64,000 nucleotides of DNA from NCBI GenBank assembly GCA_035536915.1, contig DATLNE010000014.1:29162-93161 (forward strand), written 5' to 3'. The position numbers were made by a program, and so were the translations under genes. Below the pieces are notes generated by a model. The model had not been told where the DNA came from. It ran no database searches and worked only from the letters and a program-made list of their open reading frames with translations. Source of the stretch: Acidimicrobiales bacterium. Its GTDB lineage: Bacteria > Actinomycetota > Acidimicrobiia > Acidimicrobiales > JAHWLA01. Shown here one piece after another: positions 37,922 to 46,102 of this stretch (position 1 is the first letter of the stretch; the number at the start of each line of letters is the position of its first letter).

Positions 37922-38497
37922 ATGGCTCGCCTCCTGGCCGCCGGCGGGATCGTCGGGCCCACCGCCTTCGTCGCCTCGTGGGCGGCGTTGGGTGCGACAC
38001 GCGAGGGCTACCGCCCGGCCTACGACGCCATCAGCAGGCTGGCCGAAGAAGGAGCCGCGACGCGTCCGTTCATGACGGCGGGCTTCGTGGCCTTCGGTGT
38101 CGGCGTCCCCCTGTTCGGCGCCGCCTTGTGCCGGGCGTGTCCCGGCCCGGCGTGGACGGCGGCGGTGGCCACCGGCGTCGCCACCCTCGGCGTGGCCGCC
38201 TTCCCCCTCGACGCCGGTCCCGACACCGCTCACGCCGTGGCCGCGGGCATCGGCTACGCAACGCTGGCCGCTCTGCCGCTGCTCGCCGCGCCGACGATGC
38301 GCGGGCGCGACCGGTGGTTGTCGGTGGCGGCGGGCACGGTGTCGGCCCTCGCCTTGGCCGCCACGACCGTGAGCAGTACCTCGGGACTGTGGCAGCGCGT
38401 AGGGCTGACGGCAGGCGACGTTTGGATCGTCGCGACAGCGTGGCGGATCGTCACCGGTACGATGCCGCCGTGCTCGTCTGGATGGACCTCGAGATGA
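37922..38497 (+). CDS. DUF998 membrane protein
   Basis: 191 residues with about six hydrophobic helices. The segment YDAISRLAEEGAATRPFMTA followed by GFVAFGVGVPLFG is the DUF998 signature. Function of the family is unknown. Its last 28 bases overlap the start of orn in another frame, so the last ten residues (PPCSSGWTSR) are atypical and probably unimportant. Confidence 0.8.
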   Translation: MARLLAAGGIVGPTAFVASWAALGATREGYRPAYDAISRLAEEGAATRPFMTAGFVAFGVGVPLFGAALCRACPGPAWTAAVATGVATLGVAAFPLDAGPDTAHAVAAGIGYATLAALPLLAAPTMRGRDRWLSVAAGTVSALALAATTVSSTSGLWQRVGLTAGDVWIVATAWRIVTGTMPPCSSGWTSR

Positions 38498-39045
38498 CCG
38501 GGTTGCAGCCCGGCCGTCACACCGTGGTGGAAATCGCCACCTTGGTCACCGACGACGAGTTGGAGATCGTGGCCGAAGGGCCCGACCTGGTGGTGGCCTG
38601 CCTCACCGAGCAACTGGCCGAGATGGACGACGTGGTGCGCTCCATGCACACCCGCAGCGGCTTGCTCGCCGCCATCGAGGCGTCCACCGTCACCCTGGAG
38701 CAGGCGGGCGAAGAGACGCTGCGCTTCATCAAGGAGCACGTGCCCGAGCGGCGCACCGTCCCCCTCTGCGGCAACTCCATCGGCACCGACCGTCGGTTCC
38801 TGGCCCACTTCCTCCCCGAAGTGGAGGACTGGCTGCACTACCGGTCGGTCGACGTGTCGACGGTGAAGGAACTGTGCCGCCGGTGGTACCCCGAGGTGCT
38901 GCCCGGCGCACCCAAGAAGGCCGGGGGCCACCGGGCCATGGACGACATCCGGGAGAGCGTCGCCGAGCTTCGGTACTACCGCGAGGCCGTGTTCAAGCCC
39001 CGGGCCGCGGCGGCCGGGTCAGACGGCGTCGACGAGCTCGCGTAG
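38470..39045 (+). CDS. orn: Oligoribonuclease
   Basis: 191 residues, a DEDDh 3'-5' exonuclease. The acidic pair is in WMDLEMTGL, the third Asp in NSIGTDRRFL, and HRAMDDIRESVAELRYY carries the last His and Asp. It degrades short oligoribonucleotides, including pGpG left after cyclic-di-GMP breakdown, which links it to the GGDEF-EAL protein at the left edge. GTG 38470 is the start expected for actinobacterial Orn. Overlaps DUF998 (28 nt) upstream and the convergent LLM gene (27 nt) downstream. Confidence 0.95.
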   Translation: MLVWMDLEMTGLQPGRHTVVEIATLVTDDELEIVAEGPDLVVACLTEQLAEMDDVVRSMHTRSGLLAAIEASTVTLEQAGEETLRFIKEHVPERRTVPLCGNSIGTDRRFLAHFLPEVEDWLHYRSVDVSTVKELCRRWYPEVLPGAPKKAGGHRAMDDIRESVAELRYYREAVFKPRAAAAGSDGVDELA

Positions 39046-40056
39046 CTGGGCCATGGTTCGCACCGGGTCGTCGCTCACCACTGTGGTGTTGAGCACCGTC
39101 ACCCCGGCCTCCTTGTAGGCGGCCAAGCGCTCCTTGATGTAGCCGGGCGGGCCCACCAGGCTTGTCAACTCCAGCAGTTCGGCGGGCACGGCGGCAGCCG
39201 CCTCGTCCTTCTTGCCCGACAGGTACAGGTCTTGGATGACCTCGGCTTCCTTCTCGAAGCCGTAGCGCTTGGCCAAGTCGTTGTAGAAGTTGCGGCCCTT
39301 GGCGCCCATGCCGCCGACGTAGAGGGCGACGTAGGGGCGGATGAAGTCACGCAGCCCCTCCAGGTCGTCGCCGATGGCCACGAGCCCGCCCGCGGCGATG
39401 TCGAGCGGCCCGAGGTCGGGAGCCCGGTTCGCCATGCCCTTGGCCAGCGGTTCGCCCCACACCTCGTCGGCCTTCTCGGGCACGAACAGGATGGGCAGCC
39501 AGCCTTCGGCCAGCTCGGCCGTCATCTCCACGTTCTTGGCGCCGAGGGAGGCGATGTAGACAGGGATGCGTTCACGCACGGGGCGGTTGATGATCTTCAG
39601 GGGCTTGCCCAGGCCGGTGCCTTGCTCGGGCGGGAGCGGGATTGTGTAGGAGCGGCCGTCGTGGTCGATGCGCTCGCGGCGCCACACCTGCCGGCAGATG
39701 TCGACGATCTCGCGGGTGCGCCCGATGGGGCGGTCGTAGGGCAGGCCGTGCCAGCCCTCGATGACCTGCGGGCCCGAGGCGCCGAGGCCGAGCACGCACC
39801 GGCCGTTGGAGAGGTAGTCGATGCCCGCTGCCGTCATGGCGATGAGCGTGGGGGTGCGGGAGTAGAGCGGGAGGATGCCCGCGGCGACCTCCATGCGCTC
39901 GGTGATGGCGGCGATGTAGCCCATGGTGCTGGGGGCGTCGAGGCTGTAGGCCTCGGCCACCCACACCATGTCGCACCCCGCTCGTTCGAGCTCAGGGAGT
40001 TGGCGGATGCTTTCGAGGACGTCTCCGGCGTACCCGACCTGCGTGGCAATGCGCAT
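39019..40056 (-). CDS. LLM-class F420-dependent oxidoreductase
   Basis: 345 residues. The luciferase-like TIM barrel is indicated by MRIATQVGYAGDVLESI, DMVWVAEAYSLDAPSTMGY, GILPLYSRTPTLIAMTA and LGLGASGPQVIEGWHG. This subgroup in actinobacteria usually uses cofactor F420; binding residues cannot be proved by eye. ATG 40056 is used; upstream only 22 bp separate it from the divergent lipoprotein start, and TATGCT lies 9 bp before the ATG, so the transcript is likely leaderless. Confidence 0.88.
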   Translation of the reverse strand: MRIATQVGYAGDVLESIRQLPELERAGCDMVWVAEAYSLDAPSTMGYIAAITERMEVAAGILPLYSRTPTLIAMTAAGIDYLSNGRCVLGLGASGPQVIEGWHGLPYDRPIGRTREIVDICRQVWRRERIDHDGRSYTIPLPPEQGTGLGKPLKIINRPVRERIPVYIASLGAKNVEMTAELAEGWLPILFVPEKADEVWGEPLAKGMANRAPDLGPLDIAAGGLVAIGDDLEGLRDFIRPYVALYVGGMGAKGRNFYNDLAKRYGFEKEAEVIQDLYLSGKKDEAAAAVPAELLELTSLVGPPGYIKERLAAYKEAGVTVLNTTVVSDDPVRTMAQLRELVDAV

Positions 40057-40078
40057 GGCCGGAGCATACGGTTCGTCG

Positions 40079-40411
40079 GTGAGAAGAGCCATGGCCCTGC
40101 TGGCGCTTGCCGTCGTCGGAGCATGCACCGGCAACGCCGAGGGCCAGGCGGCGACGCGGGCACAGGACGCGTGCATCGTCGCCCTTGAACCGGTGGCCCA
40201 ACGGCGGGCGCCCACGTCGGACGAGGCGCAGCAGGCGGCGCGACTGGCCGATTCCGCCGCCGATGTCGACGACCGTTGGGTGCCGTTGCGAGCCCGCACG
40301 CACGACCTGAACACGGCCGTCCTCCACGGCGTCGACCCTCAGCCCGCCGTCGATGCCTTGGCCGACGAGTGCCGCCGCGTCAACGAGATCGTGCGCAGCA
40401 ACCAGCGTTGA
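40079..40411 (+). CDS. Small lipoprotein, function unknown
   Basis: 110 residues. GTG 40079 gives a proper lipoprotein leader (VRRAMALLALAVVGAC) with Cys16 as the lipidation site; the ATG at 40091 would lose the Arg pair. The mature part is helical with two Cys (DACIVAL, DECRRVNE) that may form a disulfide. No family recognised. Divergent from the LLM gene. Confidence 0.65.
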   Translation: MRRAMALLALAVVGACTGNAEGQAATRAQDACIVALEPVAQRRAPTSDEAQQAARLADSAADVDDRWVPLRARTHDLNTAVLHGVDPQPAVDALADECRRVNEIVRSNQR

Positions 40412-40453
40412 TTTCGCAGAAGTCGCGCGGCGTCGCGCTCCTTGTGCGAAATC
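40410..40453. repeat. Inverted repeat after the lipoprotein gene
   Basis: GATTTCGCA (40410-40418) and TGCGAAATC (40445-40453) are perfect complements around a 26-nt GC-rich loop. It starts within the stop codon of the lipoprotein gene. Probably a terminator or RNA hairpin, though no T-run follows. Confidence 0.5.
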
Positions 40454-40457
40454 GTGA

Positions 40458-40475
40458 CTTGACTGAGCGGTCAAG
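40458..40475. promoter_or_regulatory. Candidate operator upstream of the metallo-hydrolase gene
   Basis: CTTGAC and GTCAAG flank a 6-nt centre (TGAGCG), 15 bp before the ATG. Spacing and symmetry fit a TetR-type site. No regulator gene lies next to it, so the cognate protein is unknown. Confidence 0.4.
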
Positions 40476-40490
40476 TAGCGTCGACCTCCG

Positions 40491-41531
40491 ATGAAACAAG
40501 AGCAGGAACCCGCCGGGGACGGCGTCGAGGAGGTCGGCCCGGGGGTGCTGCGAGTGCAGCTGCCGATCGACATGCCGGGCCTGGGCCACGTGAACACCTA
40601 CCTCCTCCTCGACGACAAGGGCGCGGCAGTCGTCGACCCCGGTCTGCACAACGAGGCCTCGTGGGACGCCCTGGTGGCCCGGCTGAAGCGGGCCGACCTG
40701 CGCGTCAAGGACGTGCACACCGTGCTCGTCACCCATTCGCACCCCGACCACTACGGCGGGGCCGGGCGGCTGGCCGAGGAGTCGGGCGCCGAGGTGGCCA
40801 CCCACGCCGCCTTCCGCATCTGGTGGGCGCCTGATCCCTGCGACGCCCACGTGCACGACGTCGACCCCGACGACGCCCACCACGCCGACCCCTATTCGGG
40901 GACCACGCCGTGGGGCACCGAGGGCTACGGCAAGGACTTCCGCGAGCGCGTGCGCAAGCAGGCCGTCGACTTCCGCCATCCCCGCCCGGCTCGGCGCCTG
41001 CGCCACGGCGACACCATCGAACTGGCGGGCCGGCCGTGGACCGCCGTGCACACCCCGGGCCACACCCTCGACCACCTCTGCCTGGTCGACCCCGAAGCGG
41101 GGCTCCTCCTCTCCGGCGACCACGTGCTGCCCACCATCACCCCGCACATCTCGGGCATGGGGACCGGACGCGACCCGCTCAAGGCGTTCGTCGAGTCGTT
41201 GGAGCGCATCGCCGCGGTGCCCGAGGCCCGCACCGCCCTGCCCGCCCACGGCCACCCCTTCACCGACGTGCAGGAGCGCACAACCGCCATCCGGCGGCAC
41301 CACGAAGAGCGGCTCGACAAGTTGGTGCGCACCCTCGAAGCCATGGCGCCGGACAGCGCCACCGTGGCCGAGCTGTCGCACGAGCTGTTCCGCTCCGACC
41401 ACTGGGGACCGATGGCGGAAAGCGAGACCTACGCCCATCTGGAGCATTTGCGGCTTCGGGGCGACCTGGTGCGCGGCGATGACCAGGGCCTGATGGCCTA
41501 TGCCGCCGTCACCCGCACTAGTCCGACCTGA
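40491..41531 (+). CDS. Metallo-beta-lactamase-fold hydrolase
   Basis: 346 residues. Metal motif THSHPDHYGG, further ligands in HTPGHTLDHL and SGDHVLP, and a C-terminal His in PAHGHPFTD. A winged-helix-like C-terminal region (about 275-345) follows, as in the LACTB2/RNase-Z-like thioesterase group. Such enzymes hydrolyse thioesters, lactones or similar bonds; the substrate is not known. The palindrome at 40458-40475 suggests ligand-dependent control. Confidence 0.87.
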   Translation: MKQEQEPAGDGVEEVGPGVLRVQLPIDMPGLGHVNTYLLLDDKGAAVVDPGLHNEASWDALVARLKRADLRVKDVHTVLVTHSHPDHYGGAGRLAEESGAEVATHAAFRIWWAPDPCDAHVHDVDPDDAHHADPYSGTTPWGTEGYGKDFRERVRKQAVDFRHPRPARRLRHGDTIELAGRPWTAVHTPGHTLDHLCLVDPEAGLLLSGDHVLPTITPHISGMGTGRDPLKAFVESLERIAAVPEARTALPAHGHPFTDVQERTTAIRRHHEERLDKLVRTLEAMAPDSATVAELSHELFRSDHWGPMAESETYAHLEHLRLRGDLVRGDDQGLMAYAAVTRTSPT

Positions 41532-41549
41532 CGATTTCCGAAATCGTCA
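41529..41549. repeat. 21-bp palindrome covering the stop codon
   Basis: TGACGATTTC and GAAATCGTCA are perfect 10-bp arms around one central C. The first arm contains the TGA of the metallo-hydrolase gene. Could be a compact operator for the kinase gene at 41612 or part of a terminator; the 1-nt centre argues against a simple RNA hairpin. Confidence 0.5.
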
Positions 41550-41611
41550 TGTTCGTTCCCCCTTGCGCCCCGCATGATCATCGATACACGGGCAAGGCTC
41601 AGGGGGGCCAC

Positions 41612-42385
41612 ATGGACGGCAACGGGACGACGGCAACGCAACTCCACCAACGCCGGCAACCTCGCCCGGCCTGCGACCTCGACGACGTCGTCGAGCGAGC
41701 CGAACGAGCGGAGGAGCGCCTCCGCCTCCAGACCCTGCTGTTCGCCGAAGCCGAGCACAAGCTCAAGACCTCGGTGGCCGTCATCTCCGGCTGGGCCTCG
41801 ACGCTCGACGACCGGTGGGAGACCCTCAGCCCCCAGCAACGCCGTGACGGCGTGGCCACCATCCGGCGCAGCGCCGACACGCTTGCCATGCACACGCGCT
41901 CGCTGCTCGAAGGCGCCCGGACAGAGATGGCCCGCCTCGACCTCGAGCCCATCGCCCTCGACCTGGCGAGCATCCTGCGCGTCACCACCCGCACCTTCAG
42001 CGGACTGTCCACATCGCACCACATCCGCTGCACAGTCGACGGACCGGTGTGGGTGCTGGCCGACCCCGCGGGCCTGCAACAGGTGCTCGGGCACCTCATC
42101 GAAAACGCCGTGAAGTACTCCCCCGGCGGCGGCACCGTCCGCCTCCACGCACGAGCAAACCGTCGGTGGGCGGAACTGCTTGTGACCGACGAGGGCGTGG
42201 GCGTGCCCGACGACGTGGACGTCTTCGCCGCCTTCACCCGCGGCAGCATCACAGGCACGGGCGTGGGGCTCGGCCTCTACATCGTCAAGAACCTGGTGGA
42301 GGGCATGGGCGGCACGGTGACCGCCGTCCGTAACCCGCTCCGAGGGTCCACCTTCACCGTGCTCCTCCCGACGGCGGGCCGCTGA
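41612..42385 (+). CDS. Soluble sensor histidine kinase
   Basis: 257 residues with no membrane or sensory domain: a 45-residue coiled N-terminus, HisKA-like helix with His49 (EAEHKLKTSVAVISGW), and HATPase_c with HLIENAVKYSPGG, DEGVGVPDD and GTGVGLGLYIVKNL. ATG 41612 follows AGGGGGG. The missing input domain means it must be governed by a partner. The single-domain response regulator at 43997 is the nearest candidate output. Confidence 0.85.
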   Translation: MDGNGTTATQLHQRRQPRPACDLDDVVERAERAEERLRLQTLLFAEAEHKLKTSVAVISGWASTLDDRWETLSPQQRRDGVATIRRSADTLAMHTRSLLEGARTEMARLDLEPIALDLASILRVTTRTFSGLSTSHHIRCTVDGPVWVLADPAGLQQVLGHLIENAVKYSPGGGTVRLHARANRRWAELLVTDEGVGVPDDVDVFAAFTRGSITGTGVGLGLYIVKNLVEGMGGTVTAVRNPLRGSTFTVLLPTAGR

Positions 42386-42431
42386 CCTCGGAAGCGGTCG
42401 CCCACACGCCGTCGGGAGGAACGCACACAAC

Positions 42432-42839
42432 ATGGGTAGGTTTCGTCGCATGATCGACGATGCCGTCAAGGCCCTTGCCCAAGAGGCGAACTTCGCCGCC
42501 CTGACCACGCTGCTCCCCGACGGCATGCCCCAGACGCACGTCATGTGGGTCGACGCTGACGACGAGTTCGTGCTCATCAACACCGAGCCGCACCGGCAGA
42601 AGTTCAAGAACCTCGAACGCGACCCCCGTGTCGCCGTCACCGTCATCGACCGCAACAACCCGTACCGCTACGCCGAGGTGCGCGGGCGCGTGGTCGACAC
42701 CGTCGTCGGGCCCGAAGCCCGCGAGCACATCGACAAGCTGAGCTACAAGTACGGCGGCAACCCGTACCCGGCCGACGCCATCCAGACCGAGCGGGTGATC
42801 GTTCGCATTCGTCCGGACCGCCAGATCGTGCGGGGGTAA
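42432..42839 (+). CDS. PPOX-class split-barrel protein, probably F420-dependent
   Basis: 135 residues. The pattern ANFAALTTLLPDGMPQTHVMW followed later by KFKNLERDPRVAVTVIDRNN and YAEVRGRV is that of the PPOX/Rv1155-type F420-binding split barrels. ATG 42432 has GGGAGG 12 bp upstream; ATG 42450 is also possible. Role: oxidoreductase on an unknown substrate. Lies between the kinase gene and the LigD-like gene on the same strand. Confidence 0.85.
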   Translation: MGRFRRMIDDAVKALAQEANFAALTTLLPDGMPQTHVMWVDADDEFVLINTEPHRQKFKNLERDPRVAVTVIDRNNPYRYAEVRGRVVDTVVGPEAREHIDKLSYKYGGNPYPADAIQTERVIVRIRPDRQIVRG

Positions 42840-42847
42840 GCACGGCC

Positions 42848-43927
42848 ATGGCCGAGTTGCGGACGTACCGGGCCAAACGGGACTTCTCCCGCACGCCCGA
42901 GCCGTCCGGCGACGAACCGGTACCTGCTGTCGGGGGTCGGTTCGTCGTGCAAGAGCACCACGCCACTGCGCTGCACTGGGACGTGCGCCTCGAACGCGAC
43001 GGCGTGCTCGCCTCGTGGGCCGTCCCCAAGGGCATCCCCCCTGATCCTCGCAACGACCACTTGGCCGTACAGACCGAGGACCACCCCATGAAGTACCTCG
43101 ACTTCGAGGGCGAGATCCCCGAAGGCGAGTACGGCGGCGGCCTCATGAAGGTGTGGGACACCGGCACCTACCAGTGCGAGAAGTGGAGCGACCGCGAAGT
43201 CATGGTCGTCTTCGCGGGCCAGCGGGCCACCGGCCGCTACGTCTTCTTCAAGACCGGCGGGCGCAACTGGATGCTGCACCGCATGGACCCCCCGGTCGAC
43301 CCGGCGCGCGAGCTGGTGCCCGACACGTTCGCACCGGCGGCGCCGACAGCGGGCTCCCTGCCCGACGACGAAGCCGAGTGGGCCTTCGAGGCAGCGTGGG
43401 GCGGCTTGCCCGTCGTGGTCGTGTCGCAAGGCGGGCGACTCCGCATCCACGACGGCGGGGGCGACGACATCTCCGACACCTTCCCCGAGCTGTCGCCGCT
43501 CGGTCGGGCGCTGGGCATCGTGGAGGTCGCCCTGGAAGGCGAGCTCGTCGCCGTCGACGACGACGGCCGTCCCGACCCCGAACTGGTCGAGCGCCGGCGT
43601 GCCCTCAAGAGCGACTCGGCCGTGCGCCGCCACGCCGAGCGCCACCCGTTCCTCTTCCTCGCCGCCGACCTGGTGTGGCTGGAAGGCCACGACGCCACGC
43701 CCTTGCCGGGCAAGGACCGCCGCCGCCTGCTCGACCGCCTGGAGCTCGCGGGGCCGCAATGGCGCACCGCTCCCGCCCATGTCGGCACCGGCGGCGCCCT
43801 GCTCGACGCCGTGCGCCAACAAGCGTTGCCCGGCATCCGCGGCCGCCGCCTCGACGCGCCGTACGGCCCACCGTTGTTCGTCCCCGCCGGGGCCACGGCG
43901 AAGCAGCAGCGAGCGCGCCGCAGGTGA
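42848..43927 (+). CDS. LigD-type 3'-phosphoesterase fused to a dead ATP-dependent ligase domain
   Basis: 359 residues. Residues 30-150 match the LigD phosphoesterase domain: FVVQEHHATALHWDVRLE with His43 and Asp45, SWAVPKG, DHPMKYLDFEGEIPEGEY and GTGxY-like WDTGTYQ. Residues 172-350 align with the LigD adenylation domain (WAFEAAWGG; later VALEGELVAVDDDGRPDPE; FLFLAADLVWLEGHDATP), but the catalytic lysine motif (normally like EVKWDG) reads EAAWGG at 181-186, so nick sealing is not expected. The ligase OB domain is also absent. Likely role: removing 3' blocks during end repair, with the second half kept for DNA or partner binding (inference). Confidence 0.82.
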   Translation: MAELRTYRAKRDFSRTPEPSGDEPVPAVGGRFVVQEHHATALHWDVRLERDGVLASWAVPKGIPPDPRNDHLAVQTEDHPMKYLDFEGEIPEGEYGGGLMKVWDTGTYQCEKWSDREVMVVFAGQRATGRYVFFKTGGRNWMLHRMDPPVDPARELVPDTFAPAAPTAGSLPDDEAEWAFEAAWGGLPVVVVSQGGRLRIHDGGGDDISDTFPELSPLGRALGIVEVALEGELVAVDDDGRPDPELVERRRALKSDSAVRRHAERHPFLFLAADLVWLEGHDATPLPGKDRRRLLDRLELAGPQWRTAPAHVGTGGALLDAVRQQALPGIRGRRLDAPYGPPLFVPAGATAKQQRARRR

Positions 43928-43996
43928 GCGGGTTGCGGGTGACAACCGTCGCTCGTTGCACCGAAAGACGGCTGCGCTCATGCGAGACTGGTGCTC

Positions 43997-44380
43997 ATGG
44001 CGAACGACCGGCGACTGCGCATCCTGCTGGTCGACGACGAGCCCGACATCCTGTTGCTGCTCCAAGCCATGCTGACTGCACCCACGTGGGAGATCGTCGG
44101 CAAGGCGTCGGGCGGGGCGGACGCCCTGCGCATCGCCACCGCCGTGAACCCTGATGTTGCCGTCGTCGACTACATGATGCCGGGCATGCACGGCATGGAG
44201 TTGGCCCAGCGTCTCAAGGATGTCCACCCCAACTGCTTCGTCGTGCTGTTCTCCGCCTACGACGTCAAGGACGAAGCCGACGTGAGCCCCTACGTCGACC
44301 GCTTCCTGGCCAAGACCGACGTGCGGGCTTTGACCAACCTGCTCGACGACGCCGCCAAGGCCCGCGGCCTCACCGGCTGA
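43997..44380 (+). CDS. Single-domain response regulator
   Basis: 127 residues, a receiver domain only: acidic pair in LLVDDEPDI, phospho-acceptor Asp58 (AVVDYMMPGMHG), Ser/Thr position in LFSAYD and Lys in FLAKTD. No output domain follows. Start ATG 43997; GTG 43991 is possible. Orphan receivers act as phosphate carriers or by protein contact; the soluble kinase at 41612 may be its partner. Overlaps the convergent hydrolase gene by 11 nt. Confidence 0.9.
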   Translation: MANDRRLRILLVDDEPDILLLLQAMLTAPTWEIVGKASGGADALRIATAVNPDVAVVDYMMPGMHGMELAQRLKDVHPNCFVVLFSAYDVKDEADVSPYVDRFLAKTDVRALTNLLDDAAKARGLTG

Positions 44381-45293
44381 CGTGACGCACGGCGGCCACC
44401 GTGGCCGCCCGCAGTCGGTCGGCCTCCATCAGCGGGGCGTCGTGGTCGGCCTTCACCTCGATGATGTGCGCGCCGGGCACGGCGGCGGCCAGCGCCCGCT
44501 GCTTGCGCGGTCGCACCAGTCGGTCCTTGGTGGTGACGACCACGGCCGTGGGCACGTCGACCTCCCCGGCGAACGGGCGGGCGTCGTAGTTGCCCAGCGC
44601 CCGTCCGGCGGCGGCCAGGTCGGCGGGGTCGCCGCGGCGTAGCTCGGCCTTGAGCCAGCCGCGATAGGGCGCCAGGTCGGGGCACGTCTCCACCGCGTCG
44701 CGCAGGATGCGCTCGATCAAGCCGTCGGGGTTGCCGATGCGCAGGCTCAGTTCGACCACGCCCATGAACCGCCACAACAGGCGCTCGAAGGCCGAGGCTC
44801 GCCATTCCAGGGCGGTGGCCTGGAGCACCAGGCCGCACACCAGGTCGGGGTGGCGGTTCCACAGGTGCATGGCGATGGGGCCGCCCATGGAGTACCCCAC
44901 GGCGATGACCGGGCCGCGCCCGAGCGTGCGCAGCAGGCCCGCCACGTCGTCGGCCGCCGCCTCCAGCGAGAAGGGCTCCTCGCTGCGCATGCCTCGGCCG
45001 TGGCCCCGGTGGTCGACGGCGATCAGCGGGCCCAGCGCGGCCACCGCGTCGTAGAGCAGGAACCAGTTGAGGTCGGCGCTGGCCGTCCACCCGTGCAGCA
45101 GCACGATGGTGGGGCGGTCGGCCGGGCCAGGGGCCTCGCGCAGGAAGACCTCGCCGCGGCCGGGGACCAACTCGACTCGCCCCGGCGGCAGCGGCGGCGG
45201 CACGGGCGGCTCCGGGGCGCGGGGTTGGAGGCGACGAGCCATGCGTCGGACCCGGCGGGCCTCCAGGGCGAGGGTCGAACGTCGGCTCGGCAC
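44370..45293 (-). CDS. Alpha/beta hydrolase (serine nucleophile)
   Basis: 307 residues. A basic, Pro-rich N-terminus of about 50 residues, oxyanion region LLHGWTASADLNWF, nucleophile elbow VGYSMGGPIA, acid in TTKDRLV and the final His in KADHDAPLME. Start taken as GTG 45293; ATG 45242 would remove the basic tail. Ester or lactone hydrolase of unknown substrate. Only 17 bp separate it from the divergent ABC ATPase gene. Confidence 0.82.
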   Translation of the reverse strand: MPSRRSTLALEARRVRRMARRLQPRAPEPPVPPPLPPGRVELVPGRGEVFLREAPGPADRPTIVLLHGWTASADLNWFLLYDAVAALGPLIAVDHRGHGRGMRSEEPFSLEAAADDVAGLLRTLGRGPVIAVGYSMGGPIAMHLWNRHPDLVCGLVLQATALEWRASAFERLLWRFMGVVELSLRIGNPDGLIERILRDAVETCPDLAPYRGWLKAELRRGDPADLAAAGRALGNYDARPFAGEVDVPTAVVVTTKDRLVRPRKQRALAAAVPGAHIIEVKADHDAPLMEADRLRAATVAAVRHVSR

Positions 45294-45310
45294 CCTGCCA
45301 TGCTTCCCCC

Positions 45311-46102
45311 ATGGCTCCGGCAGTACCCGCCCTCCGCTTCGACGCGGTGTCGTACCGAGTGGGTGACACCATGGCCTTGCGTGGCGTGGACTGGACGGTG
45401 GAGGCGGGCGAACGGTGGGTGGTGCTCGGCCCCAACGGCGCAGGCAAGACGTCGTTGCTGCGGCTGGCGGGCGCCTACGACCACCCCACTGTCGGCACGG
45501 TCGACGTGTTGGGGTGCCGGCTGGGGCGGGTCGACGTGCGGGCGTTGCGCACCCGCATCGGCATGGCCAGCGGGTCGGTGGCCCGCATGCTGCGGCCCGG
45601 CGTCACCGCCTTGGAGATCGTCCTGGCCGGGCAGCATGCGGCGCTGGAGACGTGGTGGCACGACTACAGCGACGCGGACCGAGCCCGGGCGCAGTCGCTG
45701 CTCGACGCCGCGGGCTTCGGCTACACGTCCGAGCGCTCGTTCGGGGTGCTGTCGGAGGGCGAGCGCCAGCAAATGCAGTTGGCCCGTACGCTGATGGGCG
45801 AACCCGAACTGCTCCTGCTCGACGAGCCCGCCGCAGGCCTCGACGTCGGTGGACGAGAACGGCTCGTCACCCGGCTTGCCGCCCTGGCCGCCGACCCCTC
45901 GACGCCGCCGACGGTGTTCGTCACCCACCACGTGGAGGAGATCCCCAGCGGGTTCACGTCCGCCTTGCTCCTGCGGGCGGGCCAGGTGGTCGCCGCCGGC
46001 CCGCTGGCCGAGACGCTGACCTCGGAGAGCTTGTCGGAATGCTTCGGGTTGGCCCTGCGGCTGCGGGCCGAGGATGGGCGGTACACGTGTCGGGCGTCGT
46101 AG
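45311..46102 (+). CDS. ABC-type ATP-binding protein
   Basis: 263 residues. Walker A GPNGAGKTS, Q-loop near RIGMASG, signature LSEGERQQM, Walker B LLLLDEPAAGLD and H-loop VTHHVEE are present. No permease gene lies nearby. The closest arrangement I know is the YlmA/ModF-like stand-alone ATPases, whose role is unclear. Overlaps the DUF4202 gene by 15 nt. Confidence 0.87.
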   Translation: MAPAVPALRFDAVSYRVGDTMALRGVDWTVEAGERWVVLGPNGAGKTSLLRLAGAYDHPTVGTVDVLGCRLGRVDVRALRTRIGMASGSVARMLRPGVTALEIVLAGQHAALETWWHDYSDADRARAQSLLDAAGFGYTSERSFGVLSEGERQQMQLARTLMGEPELLLLDEPAAGLDVGGRERLVTRLAALAADPSTPPTVFVTHHVEEIPSGFTSALLLRAGQVVAAGPLAETLTSESLSECFGLALRLRAEDGRYTCRAS

